Below are positions 1 to 8,930 of a stretch of 64,000 bases of DNA, in pieces (positions within the stretch are counted from its first letter, which is position 1; each line of letters starts with the position of its first letter). Below the pieces are notes generated by a model, which did not search any database, was not told the origin of the DNA, and saw only the letters and a list, made by a program, of their open reading frames with translations. The position numbers and the translations under genes were made by a program. The stretch covers positions 1,466,213-1,530,212 of the forward strand of contig NC_021175.1 of NCBI RefSeq assembly GCF_000385925.1, read 5' to 3'. Origin of the DNA: Streptococcus cristatus AS 1.3089 (GTDB lineage Bacteria > Bacillota > Bacilli > Lactobacillales > Streptococcaceae).

Positions 1-260
1 CTGACTCGGAAAGGCTGAGAGACTCAGACTCTACCAGACTCCAATAGGCAGACTCGGATAGACTTTCACTCTCGCTAATAGAAGCAGAAAGTGACTCACT
101 AGCATAAGCTGCTTCTGACTCGGATAGACTGAGAGACTCAGACTCTACCAGACTCCAGTAAACAGACTCAGATTGGCTCTCACTCTCACTGATGGAAGCA
201 GAAAGTGATTCGCTAGCATAAGCTGCTTCTGACTCAGACTCTACCAGACTTAAAGATTCT
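1..260 (-). repeat. 114-bp tandem coding repeat (38-residue SES unit)
   Basis: The unit starting near position 3 recurs at 117, exactly 114 bp on, and again in shortened form at 231. Each unit encodes 38 residues containing SEAAYASES, SLSASISES and YWSLVESES. Copies are nearly identical at the nucleotide level, which indicates recent expansion. The array continues past the left edge, so copy number is unknown. Confidence 0.85.
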
Positions 261-865
261 AATTCTGAGCTTACTATGGTTGATTCATGGGAATCAATTT
301 CATGGATGTCATCAGAATTTTCCGATGTCCATAGCTCTTCATTATATTCATTTGAACCATTGTAGACTTCTGTTGACGCTGAAAGTGTCGCATCCTGATA
401 AGAAGATTGACCTACCAGATAATCTTCATCCGACTGTTCAACAATGTGAGCAAGGGAATCCTGAGAAGAGACCTCTAAGGAATCATTCTCCCACAGCGTA
501 TCTTGAAGAGAAGGCTCACTTGTTGCAACGGAATCACTGTAGGAATTGATCGCAGACAAGCTGAGAGAGTTTTGAACGCTCGTTGATAGACTTTGGCTGA
601 GATTTCTTACCAAATCATCTACTACTAAGCTATTGTTGGCTTGAAAATCCTCAAAGGCTTCCATGATAGACATTGGCTCTGCCAGTGATTCTAATTCCTC
701 GTTAGGGTCTACCACAAGCTGATTTTGATCTTGTGGCTTTCGGTTAATCGGTTTTAAGATGGCTGCATCAGGATTATAATAATCTTCATCCTCCGTCACC
801 AATCGTTTAAACTTCGATATAACGCGCTTAAACCCCTTTGCTTTTACTTTTTTATTTTTACCCAT
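1..865 (-). CDS. Serine-rich SES-repeat protein, 5' part only (runs off window)
   Basis: An open frame on the minus strand gives 288 residues from an ATG at 865 and continues past the left edge. It opens with a Lys/Arg-rich stretch (MGKNKKVKAKGFKR), then an acidic region of about 180 residues, then Ser-Glu-Ser/Ser-Leu-Ser repeats from about residue 202. The repeats resemble the glycosylated domains of GspB/SrpA-type adhesins, but contain Tyr and Trp (YWSLVESES, EAAYASES), which those domains normally lack. No hydrophobic signal-peptide core is visible in the first 200 residues. An in-frame ATG at 874, just after GGGAG, is an alternative start. It lies about 60 bp downstream of secA2 in the same direction. 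It could be an atypical substrate, a cytoplasmic partner, or a fusion whose C-terminus is outside the window. I do not recognise a family. Confidence 0.75.
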   Translation of the reverse strand, partial: MGKNKKVKAKGFKRVISKFKRLVTEDEDYYNPDAAILKPINRKPQDQNQLVVDPNEELESLAEPMSIMEAFEDFQANNSLVVDDLVRNLSQSLSTSVQNSLSLSAINSYSDSVATSEPSLQDTLWENDSLEVSSQDSLAHIVEQSDEDYLVGQSSYQDATLSASTEVYNGSNEYNEELWTSENSDDIHEIDSHESTIVSSELESLSLVESESEAAYASESLSASISESESQSESVYWSLVESESLSLSESEAAYASESLSASISESESLSESAYWSLVESESLSLSES

Positions 866-933
866 AATATACATTTTCTCCCGAATGCAGTTATATCCTT
901 ATTATAAAGTCTATAGCAGAATCTGTCAAAGCA

Positions 934-3321
934 TTAGCCAAAGAAAACCTCTAATTTCCCTGTCGGCTGAATATTGATAGAACTCAGTGCCATATTTTTT
1001 ATAATTTTAAGACTCATGTCTGCATTCATTCTTTTATATGACTCAAAAGCCTCTTTATGAAACTCATATACAGGATTCTTTTGCGCATAGCCACGACTGA
1101 TTACTAAAGCTTGAAATTGTTGTAGATAGTCAACTTGCTCCACCCAGCAATCATCCACTGCTCTTAGCACTACGGTACGTTGAAACTGTTCAAACATATC
1201 TGAATCCTCAATCCTATCTCGTTTTCGCTGATATTCTTCAATAAAAAGCTTGGTTAGAAATTTTTTGACTTGCTGAATATTTGTCACATCTAGATTTTTT
1301 GGAATGTCTTGACAATAGTAACTAATGTTATCCAAAACAAAACGATACAAATCAGCTTGCTCTTTAAAGGGATGTTTCTTCACATAAGCATCCATGGCAT
1401 CTGATAGCACAGATAGAAAATAATCTAAATCAAAATCCGGATGAGCAATGATGTCATTCCGTTTATTATAGATGATTTGCCGTTGAATACGGATACTTTC
1501 ATCATACTGCTCCGTTGATCGTCTTGAAGCTGCTCCTGCATTATCACTGTTTTTCTGAGCTTCCGCCACAGCAAATTTCACACGAGCAGATTTTAGACGA
1601 ACCTTCTGCTTTTCCTCTGGCTTGGCAACTTCTTTCTGATAAAAATCATTGATCCATTTACTGCCAGACTTTGTAATAATATCATCCTCGAGTGACACGA
1701 AAAATTTACTTAATCCTGGTGCGCCTTGACGGCCTGCACGACCACGAAGCTGCAGATCAACTCGCTCGCTGGACATTCTCTCTGTTCCAATAACTGCCAG
1801 TCCACCTAATTTGGCAACCCCATCTTCTAGGATAATATCCGTTCCTCGACCAGCCATGGAGGTTGCGACGGTCACCGCAGAACGTCGGCCTGCCTGAGCA
1901 ATCATCTCTGCCTCTTTTGCAGCATTATGGGCATTTAGCACATTGTGAGCAATCCCTTCCTGTAGCAAGAGCATGGAGTAAATTTCTGACATTCTCACTG
2001 ATCCTGTCGCAATCAGAACTGGCTGACCTTTTCTGTGTAATTTTTTAATATAATCCAAAGAAGCATAAAGTTTCTGAGGAATCGTCAGATAAATCTCGTC
2101 TGGATAATCGATCCGTTGATTCGGCTTTCTAGTCGGTACAACGACTACTCCCAAATCATAAACTTCACGGAATTCGTCTTCGCAAACCTTACCCGTACCT
2201 GTCATACCTGCCAACTTAGGAAACATCTTGAATAGATTCTGATAGGTAATGGAGGCCATGGAGCGTGTTTCTAGGGAAATCTTTACACGTTCTCTCGCTT
2301 CCAAGGCTTGGTGCAGGCCAGATTGGAGCTTATTTCCTTCTAAGAGTCGGCCTGTTCCCTCATCCATCAGCTTGACTTCGCCATTATCCACAGTATACTG
2401 GCGGTCTTTTTCAAATAAATGATTGGCCCTTAAAGCCAAATTTATTTGACGAATCAGTTGGTAGTTATTGGGATCGTAGGCATTTTGCACACGGAAGTAA
2501 ATTTCCGCTTCCTTGACACCTTTTCTCGTCAACCAGACTGAAGTCCGAGTAGAATCCAGCTTGAAATCTTCCCCTTCTTTCAAGGTCTTAACAAACTCAT
2601 CACAGGTAACAAATAGATTGGACTGAACCCGCGGAGAACCTGAGATAATCAGAGGCATTTGCGCACTGTCTAGGAGAGCTGCATCAACCTCGTCAACCAA
2701 ACAGAAATAGAACTTAGGCAAGAATTTCTTTGATTTGGATGTTGCTAAATTTTCCTCAAGGTAGTCAAAGCCCAGCGCACTATGTGTAGTATAAACGATA
2801 TCACTTTGATAAATCCGCTGCTTTTGCACAACCTTTAACTTTTTAGCTGGATTTTCTGAAACACCAACCCCAACTGTCATCCCCAAGTAATGAAAGACAG
2901 GCCCCATTTGCTTAGCGTCACGCATGGCCAAATACTCATTGGCTGTGACTAAGATGGTGCTCTTACCAGTCAAAGCATTTAAATACAAGGGAAGAATTGC
3001 TGTTAGTGTTTTGCCCTCTCCCGTCCTCATCTCGGCAATCTGATTGTCTTGCATGATTAAGGCACCTAAGATTTGCACATCGTAAGGATAGAGCCCCAAG
3101 ACGCGTTTAGCCGCTTCACGAATGGTGGCATAGGCCTCTGGTAAAATTTCCTGCAGCCTTTCTCCCTTAGAAAGACGGCCTTTAAACCATTGAGTTTTAG
3201 ACTGCAATTCTTCATCTGACATGGCTGCATAATCGTCAGAAAGCTGATTAATCTTTTCTAAGATTTTTTTATACCGCCTTAGTTTAAAGGAATTAGCTAA
3301 ATGTAATTTTTTAGGCTTCAT
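934..3321 (-). CDS. secA2: Accessory Sec ATPase SecA2
   Basis: Preprotein translocase ATPase that drives export of serine-rich repeat glycoproteins through SecY2. The 795 residues match streptococcal SecA2. Visible are the Walker A MRTGEGKT (98-105), the DEVD form of the DEAD box (210-213), GTGRLLEG, and the helicase-like VATSMAGRGTDI and LRGRAGRQG motifs. The C-terminus lacks the Cys-rich zinc/SecB tail of housekeeping SecA and ends in a short hydrophobic segment, as is usual for SecA2. The start overlaps the end of asp3 by 11 bp, so translation is probably coupled. A ribosome binding site lies inside asp3. Confidence 0.96.
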   Translation of the reverse strand: MKPKKLHLANSFKLRRYKKILEKINQLSDDYAAMSDEELQSKTQWFKGRLSKGERLQEILPEAYATIREAAKRVLGLYPYDVQILGALIMQDNQIAEMRTGEGKTLTAILPLYLNALTGKSTILVTANEYLAMRDAKQMGPVFHYLGMTVGVGVSENPAKKLKVVQKQRIYQSDIVYTTHSALGFDYLEENLATSKSKKFLPKFYFCLVDEVDAALLDSAQMPLIISGSPRVQSNLFVTCDEFVKTLKEGEDFKLDSTRTSVWLTRKGVKEAEIYFRVQNAYDPNNYQLIRQINLALRANHLFEKDRQYTVDNGEVKLMDEGTGRLLEGNKLQSGLHQALEARERVKISLETRSMASITYQNLFKMFPKLAGMTGTGKVCEDEFREVYDLGVVVVPTRKPNQRIDYPDEIYLTIPQKLYASLDYIKKLHRKGQPVLIATGSVRMSEIYSMLLLQEGIAHNVLNAHNAAKEAEMIAQAGRRSAVTVATSMAGRGTDIILEDGVAKLGGLAVIGTERMSSERVDLQLRGRAGRQGAPGLSKFFVSLEDDIITKSGSKWINDFYQKEVAKPEEKQKVRLKSARVKFAVAEAQKNSDNAGAASRRSTEQYDESIRIQRQIIYNKRNDIIAHPDFDLDYFLSVLSDAMDAYVKKHPFKEQADLYRFVLDNISYYCQDIPKNLDVTNIQQVKKFLTKLFIEEYQRKRDRIEDSDMFEQFQRTVVLRAVDDCWVEQVDYLQQFQALVISRGYAQKNPVYEFHKEAFESYKRMNADMSLKIIKNMALSSINIQPTGKLEVFFG

Positions 3322-4345
3322 TCTTTCTCATCCACTCTTCCGTTTTCTCCAAGTCTATTTTTTGAAGCAAAAAGGACTGATCCAATAAATAATCAATGTT
3401 AGCTAGTACACGTGGCCTATTTTTCAGATGGGCATACTCTCTTACTTTAGCTGGGTTAAAGCGTTCAAGCAGCAAATCTCTGAACATAGGATAATTCACC
3501 CTATTTCGATAGCGCTCAAGCACATGCTGATAATCCACTTCTGGCATGAAGTCATCAGTCACCAAAGCATAGGCATTTTCAAATTGCTGGGAGTAAAGCA
3601 AGGCTGCTATATTTGAAACCGGCCCGTAGCCAGCAAAAGCTACCTTTTCAAAAGAATATTCTTGAGACAGCTTTTCAATTGTTCCAAGCAAGATTTCGAA
3701 GAACTCTTTTTCCATATACAAAAGAGCGTCTTTATAGGAAGAATTGACTATCAGCAAATTTGGAAAATGTTCCCGAACGATTTCTGGAATGTAACCCGTC
3801 CGATTAAAATCAGACTCCGTAAAGCATACGTAAACCGTTTCTTGATTGACGTCCTTATGCAACAATTTCGAAATCCAATAGCGATCAACTGTATAATCTG
3901 CCACACCTTCTTCGGCAATATAGATGCTTTCAAACAAGAAACGATGGCAACCAGAACTCACTAATTGAATTTTATAATGATGGGTATTGTTCGGCACGCG
4001 AACGCTCATGGTTTCACCCTGCTTAATGATCTGATTAAAAATCTCCTCATCACGCGCATTCATAAATTCAATCTTCAAGTAGGTCGAATTTTCAGGAAGA
4101 GTCTCCATATAGCTTCCAAAGATATATTTTTCTCCTCGCTTCAATTCAGGAAGCTGGCTTGTATTGCGCAAGGCCTGATAGTTTGCTTGCGAATGCCATT
4201 CATGAATAACTGTCCCAGATGGCATGAATTGATTCTCATATAAGACATGCCCATCTGCTAGCAGCTTCACAGACGATCCATATAGATACTGAGATACACT
4301 TTGCATATCCCAATAAGCAAAATAGATTTCTTCCTTGTATCTCAC
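3311..4345 (-). CDS. asp3: Accessory Sec protein Asp3
   Basis: Soluble subunit of the Asp1-Asp2-Asp3 complex, which binds the glycosylated adhesin precursor and links it to SecA2. The 344-residue protein begins MRYKEEIYFAYWDMQSVSQY and has the Asp3-type beta-rich N-terminal half (FMPSGTVIHEWHSQANYQ, SGCHRFLFESIYI). The C-terminal half is helical and carries an alpha/beta-like segment (FEKVAFAGYGPVSNIAALLY) that looks like a degenerate hydrolase elbow. It overlaps asp2 by 4 bp (ATGA) and secA2 by 11 bp. It is longer than the roughly 290 residues I recall for some Asp3 proteins; the extra part is the C-terminal segment. Confidence 0.9.
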   Translation of the reverse strand: MRYKEEIYFAYWDMQSVSQYLYGSSVKLLADGHVLYENQFMPSGTVIHEWHSQANYQALRNTSQLPELKRGEKYIFGSYMETLPENSTYLKIEFMNARDEEIFNQIIKQGETMSVRVPNNTHHYKIQLVSSGCHRFLFESIYIAEEGVADYTVDRYWISKLLHKDVNQETVYVCFTESDFNRTGYIPEIVREHFPNLLIVNSSYKDALLYMEKEFFEILLGTIEKLSQEYSFEKVAFAGYGPVSNIAALLYSQQFENAYALVTDDFMPEVDYQHVLERYRNRVNYPMFRDLLLERFNPAKVREYAHLKNRPRVLANIDYLLDQSFLLQKIDLEKTEEWMRKNEA

Positions 4346-5904
4346 GAATCAAACTTCCTTTCAAAATTATTCACTAGCAAAGCTTTATATTGGTTAAAGA
4401 ACCACTCGACGACTCCTTGTGTATCATCATTGTGTCGTCCAGTCAATCCCTTACTAATGATATTGACGCGATAAGGTCGCTTCCCTAGCTCTTCTAGCAT
4501 ATCAGGATAAGCCGTACTATCGTAGTCATCATGTTGCATATAAGACACAATAAATCTAGTCTTTGAAAAATTGGCCGCCTTGAAAGCTGTCCAGAAATGT
4601 TCATTGAGCTGGGAAATCCCTTCTTCTGAGAGTTCACCTGTCGCACGAAGTACCATGTCTAAAGAGGTAGGGAAACCTCCAGGACGAATCGTGGATTCAT
4701 TCTCTGCAACATCACCTAAGCTCACTATGGGTTTTCCGACAATCACTGCATGAGGCTCTAACTTGGAAGCATAATATAGGGCACCAAAGGTTCCCATTGA
4801 TAAGCCCGACAAGATTAACTGGTCACTTGTAAAGCCCAATTCATCTAAACAATGACGGATGACTTGAATTAGCTTTTGCTCAAGCTCTTCTGAGCCGAGA
4901 TAGAAAGCTCCCCCCTCAGAACGCGGATCTCCAATCAGCAAGAAAGGCGATCCCAAATTGTTCATCATCCAGTAGCCCTCAAAACCTTCTGCCGGACGAT
5001 AGCCAGAGAAATAAATATTGAGAGGTGGCTTCAAATCGCCAGGATGGAAGTAGTAAATCAACTCCTCCCGATTTTTATCCACAACACGATTTCCACCAAC
5101 CAACAAGTCCCCATATCCCAAATGAGACTGGCGATGGTGGAAAGGTCCAATTTTCACAATGCCTTGCCCTTTTGCTTGAATGCTGACACTTAGGTAATAA
5201 GAATCGCTGGTATCCAAAACGAGAGGCTGATCAAAAGTTTCTTTATCATAAATCCACTCTTGCATGGGAGAGCTTCCAACTGGGTAGCCTTTGATGACAT
5301 AACGAAGCAAGCAATCGTCCGAGTGCCTGAACTCTGGCCACAAATCCAAAGGAGTATCTCCACTCAAAAAAATATTGTACTGATAAGTCGCTATAGTTTT
5401 GTACTCCTCACCAAATTCCCCACACAGACGGAGATAGTTGGTTCCTTCATAGTCAATCTGACCCTTAAAAGAAGGATTAATCGTCAAGTGATTGACACTG
5501 AGCTTGGTACCACTTTGCTGAGAAGAAAAGCCTCTAGAGAATAGATACAACATCTGAGCGGGATCTTCAAAAACAGACTTGACCGCCTTTTTGCGCATAA
5601 GGAATCTGTCCAAGGTTCTCGTAGTAATCTGACAGCGCTCATGGTAAAACAAGCGATAAACCTGAATCAGACTATCCAATACTGTAATGTACTCAAAATG
5701 TTCGACAGTATCTACCAAGACAACATCATAGGGTTTGACAGGCTTGGGTTTCTTCAGCCTATCTTGCTTTAAAATACCAATATCTTCTGGCAAGAGAGAC
5801 ATGATGTCTCCTGGCTTTACAAATGTCCATGCGATATTACTAGGAATTTCATATTGATCTTGCCAATTCTCATCGGCAATCTGTAGGACACTAATTCTCT
5901 TCAT
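4342..5904 (-). CDS. asp2: Accessory Sec protein Asp2 (adhesin O-acetyltransferase)
   Basis: Asp2 is required for export of the serine-rich adhesin and, in S. gordonii, O-acetylates its GlcNAc residues through a Ser-acid-His triad in an alpha/beta-hydrolase domain. The motif GLSMG places the nucleophile at Ser369. An acidic cluster MQHDDYD (about 457-463) and GRHNDD with His491 supply plausible acid and base, in the same order and spacing as the characterised enzyme. The N-terminal 280 residues form the usual beta-rich region. It overlaps asp1 by 14 bp and asp3 by 4 bp in a tightly coupled operon, so it should be expressed in step with its two partners. Confidence 0.93.
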   Translation of the reverse strand: MKRISVLQIADENWQDQYEIPSNIAWTFVKPGDIMSLLPEDIGILKQDRLKKPKPVKPYDVVLVDTVEHFEYITVLDSLIQVYRLFYHERCQITTRTLDRFLMRKKAVKSVFEDPAQMLYLFSRGFSSQQSGTKLSVNHLTINPSFKGQIDYEGTNYLRLCGEFGEEYKTIATYQYNIFLSGDTPLDLWPEFRHSDDCLLRYVIKGYPVGSSPMQEWIYDKETFDQPLVLDTSDSYYLSVSIQAKGQGIVKIGPFHHRQSHLGYGDLLVGGNRVVDKNREELIYYFHPGDLKPPLNIYFSGYRPAEGFEGYWMMNNLGSPFLLIGDPRSEGGAFYLGSEELEQKLIQVIRHCLDELGFTSDQLILSGLSMGTFGALYYASKLEPHAVIVGKPIVSLGDVAENESTIRPGGFPTSLDMVLRATGELSEEGISQLNEHFWTAFKAANFSKTRFIVSYMQHDDYDSTAYPDMLEELGKRPYRVNIISKGLTGRHNDDTQGVVEWFFNQYKALLVNNFERKFDS

Positions 5905-7498
5905 TTAGCTTTAATTCCTTTATCGTATTTTTCCACATTTCGACAATTTCACCCCTTGTGTACTCCTCAATCTTCTTAACCGAATGTACCAAAGATTGGT
6001 TCCAATGCTCCAAATCTGTGAGATAGTACAAGAGGGCGTCTTTCAGGCTGGAAATATCATCCATGATCCAACCATTTTCACCGTGTTTGACATAAGAAGA
6101 ACTATACAAATTCACTTGAGGAATCCCTCCACTGATACCTGCAATTTGGGTTCGGATATCGGCCGGACTTCCCAAGTCCAAGATGATACGAGCATACTGC
6201 AAGGCTTTGGCCAAATCAGTATCACTCTGAATCACTACAGTATCAATCCGTTCGCGAACAATCTCCTCTTCATCATCAAGAACTCGGTTCTCACCTCTCG
6301 CTCTTTTCTCTTTATCAACAAAAATCAAGTCTTGTTCATATTCTGGCTTAAGTGATAGATAGCTTTCTAGCACCTGCTTTATATAGTCCTCTCGACCAAA
6401 ATCCTGACTCTGCGTCCCAACCAATAAGTCAATCCACTCATGTTGCAACATCATATCAAACAAGGAAGTAAAGACATATTGAAGATGATGTTCTGGTAAA
6501 GTATCGAAATTGACATAGATAATCAACTCTTTTTTCCGCTGACTATGCCCAAGATTCAACTGTGTGTCATAAGGTGGAATCTCATAATAAGCAGGAAGTT
6601 GCTCTTCTTCTACTTCCCCTACTTGTTCTGCAATCTTCACGATTTTATCCAAGCTATCTACCACAAAAAATGGGGTATCTTTTAAATCAGAGAATAATTG
6701 TTCTGTATTCGTAATCGGATAACGATTGCCAAAGAAGGACAGAACAACAAGATGGTCCTTCTTAATCTGTTGGAAAAAATGATTATGCTGCACATCTGCT
6801 GAAACAATAATCGAATCATCCTTGGTTAAAACAGAAGCCAAATGCTGCTCTAGCTTTTCTTTAACAAGCTCTTCAATATTCTGATAGACACCCTTAGCAA
6901 ATGTGCCCTGTGCTTCAGGATTGATAATGACCTGCTGGTTATCAGCTGTCAAAAACTCTCTAAATTGCCATACACCATTCGAATTCAGATAGTCCTGATA
7001 ATAAGGCTGATTATGCTCAAAGTAGATAATACTGGAGACAAAGCCACGGTCATCAAAGACAAGCTGGTGGTCTATCTGATTATTTTCAAAATAGGTAATA
7101 TCAAAAATATTACCTATTTGCGAAAAATTAATCTGAGCATGAGGCAGGTGATCCACATGAACATCCACAATAAAAGGAGTATAAAAGATTTCTGCTCCCT
7201 GAGGCCATTTCAAATCATCCAAACGAATCTTTCGTGCTGGCACATCTGTCAGACCTTGTATGCTATCAAATAGATTCCACATGTCTTCTGATGAGATTCT
7301 CTGTCGATAAAAGAAGGTCCGAATATGAGGTGAATAATTCAAAATCAGGATAGAGTTGGACTCGCCTGATTGTTGAAACATCCGCAGTAAATTTACGGCA
7401 TCATCAAACATCATATTTTTCGTTGCATGATAGAAAGGTAGGGCGGTAGAATACCATTTTCGATCTTGTTTATACCAGGAAGGTACAAAGTAAAACAT
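5891..7498 (-). CDS. asp1: Accessory Sec protein Asp1
   Basis: Third member of the Asp1-3 complex. Asp1 has a GT-B glycosyltransferase-like fold without catalytic activity and is thought to bind the adhesin's acceptor sugars or SRR polypeptide. The 535 residues start MFYFVPSWYKQDRKWYSTAL. The C-terminal third looks like the sugar-nucleotide half of GT-B enzymes (RIILDLGSPADIRTQIAGISGGIPQVNLY). It begins 6 bp after secY2 and overlaps asp2 by 14 bp. Length and order match S. gordonii and S. sanguinis loci. Confidence 0.92.
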   Translation of the reverse strand: MFYFVPSWYKQDRKWYSTALPFYHATKNMMFDDAVNLLRMFQQSGESNSILILNYSPHIRTFFYRQRISSEDMWNLFDSIQGLTDVPARKIRLDDLKWPQGAEIFYTPFIVDVHVDHLPHAQINFSQIGNIFDITYFENNQIDHQLVFDDRGFVSSIIYFEHNQPYYQDYLNSNGVWQFREFLTADNQQVIINPEAQGTFAKGVYQNIEELVKEKLEQHLASVLTKDDSIIVSADVQHNHFFQQIKKDHLVVLSFFGNRYPITNTEQLFSDLKDTPFFVVDSLDKIVKIAEQVGEVEEEQLPAYYEIPPYDTQLNLGHSQRKKELIIYVNFDTLPEHHLQYVFTSLFDMMLQHEWIDLLVGTQSQDFGREDYIKQVLESYLSLKPEYEQDLIFVDKEKRARGENRVLDDEEEIVRERIDTVVIQSDTDLAKALQYARIILDLGSPADIRTQIAGISGGIPQVNLYSSSYVKHGENGWIMDDISSLKDALLYYLTDLEHWNQSLVHSVKKIEEYTRGEIVEMWKNTIKELKLNEEN

Positions 7499-7504
7499 AT
7501 CCTT

Positions 7505-8764
7505 CTATTCTCCTTTAAGTTCTAATTCTCTATGATAATAAGTCCCAATTCTCAAGATTCGTATTTCTTCGCGCAAAGGCATAAGCATACTAATCAGAAT
7601 AACTAGCGTGCTGGGCAAGGTCAAAAAGAAACTCGGCAAAGGCAAGAAGAAATTAACAAAATAGGGCAGACCGACATACAAGATTAGATAGATCGCTCCT
7701 ATATTTGCTTGTAAAGAAATATAGTGTTTTAACACTTTTAAGGTTTCTTTCCCAGGCTGAATATAGTCAAAGTATTCTCCCTGACGCTGCAAGCGCTTAG
7801 CAGTCTCTTCCGGTTCCAAATTGATATAGGCAAACAAAATAGCCAAGAGGTAAATTGCAACTAGGTAAATTAGGAGACTCAGAGGTTTTGTAAAGTCAAA
7901 TACATTCCCAATTTTTACTGAAAATCTTTTTCCCGTCCAGTCTACTAATAATTGGAACAACATCAAGACACTTGTTGCATACATGATGGGCATACCGCCA
8001 GAGGGAGTGAACTTAATCGGCAAATAAGATTTATCATTGTAACGACTGCTTAACATGATCCGATTAAGAGGCAATCGTATCTCCGCTTTCTCACATACAA
8101 CAGCAACAAAAGTCAAAAGAAGATAAGCGATCACCGCAGCAACTAACATCATTCCGCCTCGGAGAGAAGACAGAGATTGACCAATCAAGATGATTAATTG
8201 ATTGGCAAACTGAAGCAAAATCCCTGAGATAATGATGATGGTTGACCCGCCCACTCCCTTACGAGTATTGAGACTTGATAACCAGATAATGATAAAGCTC
8301 CCTGTCACAACTGTGGTTAAAACTGCTGCATTATAGAGCCAGTCATCCACGAGAAGTAGAAAACGACCATTTCCTCTATAAGCGGTGTACATAATAGCAA
8401 GTCCCTGCACAATCGCAAAGAACAAGGTGAGCATTTTCTGAAAGAAATCCGTCTTTTTGAGAGACCAAGATTGTATATTCCAGCTTTTCTTTAGGTTCAT
8501 GACTTGCCACACAATCATGGTTGTAATCCAAGGCCCTAAGCCTAGAGAAAATACTGAAATCTGTGAGACATCAATCCCTGCCAAAAAATACAAAGAAGCC
8601 AAGGGATTGCCTTCCTTCATCCCTAAACCTTCTATACTACTGTTGTAGCCCGGAAGTAAAATATGTCTCCCTAATACATAGATAGCAATGATAAACATTG
8701 TAAAGAAGACTCTTTTTATAAAAACATTCTGACGCTTCTTTTTCTTAAGACCAAAGTGCTCCAT
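7505..8764 (-). CDS. secY2: Accessory translocon channel SecY2
   Basis: Membrane channel of the accessory Sec pathway. The 419-residue protein is strongly hydrophobic, with about ten membrane segments. It has a basic N-terminus (MEHFGLKKKKRQNVFIKRVF), a SecY-type plug region (PGYNSSIEGLGMKEGNPLA) and a C-terminal cytosolic loop (EETAKRLQRQGEYFDYIQPG) that recalls the SecA-binding loop of SecY. It sits between gly and asp1. A 10-bp hairpin lies in the 166-bp gap upstream, so its level may differ from that of gly. Confidence 0.94.
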   Translation of the reverse strand: MEHFGLKKKKRQNVFIKRVFFTMFIIAIYVLGRHILLPGYNSSIEGLGMKEGNPLASLYFLAGIDVSQISVFSLGLGPWITTMIVWQVMNLKKSWNIQSWSLKKTDFFQKMLTLFFAIVQGLAIMYTAYRGNGRFLLLVDDWLYNAAVLTTVVTGSFIIIWLSSLNTRKGVGGSTIIIISGILLQFANQLIILIGQSLSSLRGGMMLVAAVIAYLLLTFVAVVCEKAEIRLPLNRIMLSSRYNDKSYLPIKFTPSGGMPIMYATSVLMLFQLLVDWTGKRFSVKIGNVFDFTKPLSLLIYLVAIYLLAILFAYINLEPEETAKRLQRQGEYFDYIQPGKETLKVLKHYISLQANIGAIYLILYVGLPYFVNFFLPLPSFFLTLPSTLVILISMLMPLREEIRILRIGTYYHRELELKGE

Positions 8765-8845
8765 TTATTATCCTTTATCTGTATTTTGGACTTACCTAGA
8801 GCCCTCTTTTTCACATACAAAGCTGTCTTTTAAGCTAAAGACTTA

Positions 8846-8897
8846 AGAAAGCAAGCCCATTCCATAGAATTATAGATAAGGAATCAACTTGCTTTCT
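8846..8897 (-). terminator. Hairpin between gly and secY2 (partial terminator or attenuator)
   Basis: AGAAAGCAAG (8846-8855 on the plus strand) pairs perfectly with CTTGCTTTCT (8888-8897); an inner GGAAT/ATTCC match extends the stem. Only a short T-run follows on the minus strand, so termination is probably partial. It lies in the largest gap of an otherwise overlapping operon. Confidence 0.45.
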
Positions 8898-8930
8898 ATA
8901 TTTGATTACAAAATAGGGGAGGTTCGTCCT

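Noticed and set aside
1..260. Regularly spaced near-identical repeats suggesting a CRISPR array
   Set aside because: The 114-bp period is a multiple of three, the whole unit is repeated without variable spacers, and it is an open serine-rich coding frame.
280..549. Plus-strand open frame of 89 codons
   Set aside because: It is antisense to the serine-rich protein gene, has no ribosome binding site and no recognisable protein features.
8828..8847. TTTAAG and CTTAAG near each other, a possible CiaR box
   Set aside because: The spacing is 7 bp rather than 5, and no -10 box lies 10 bp away.
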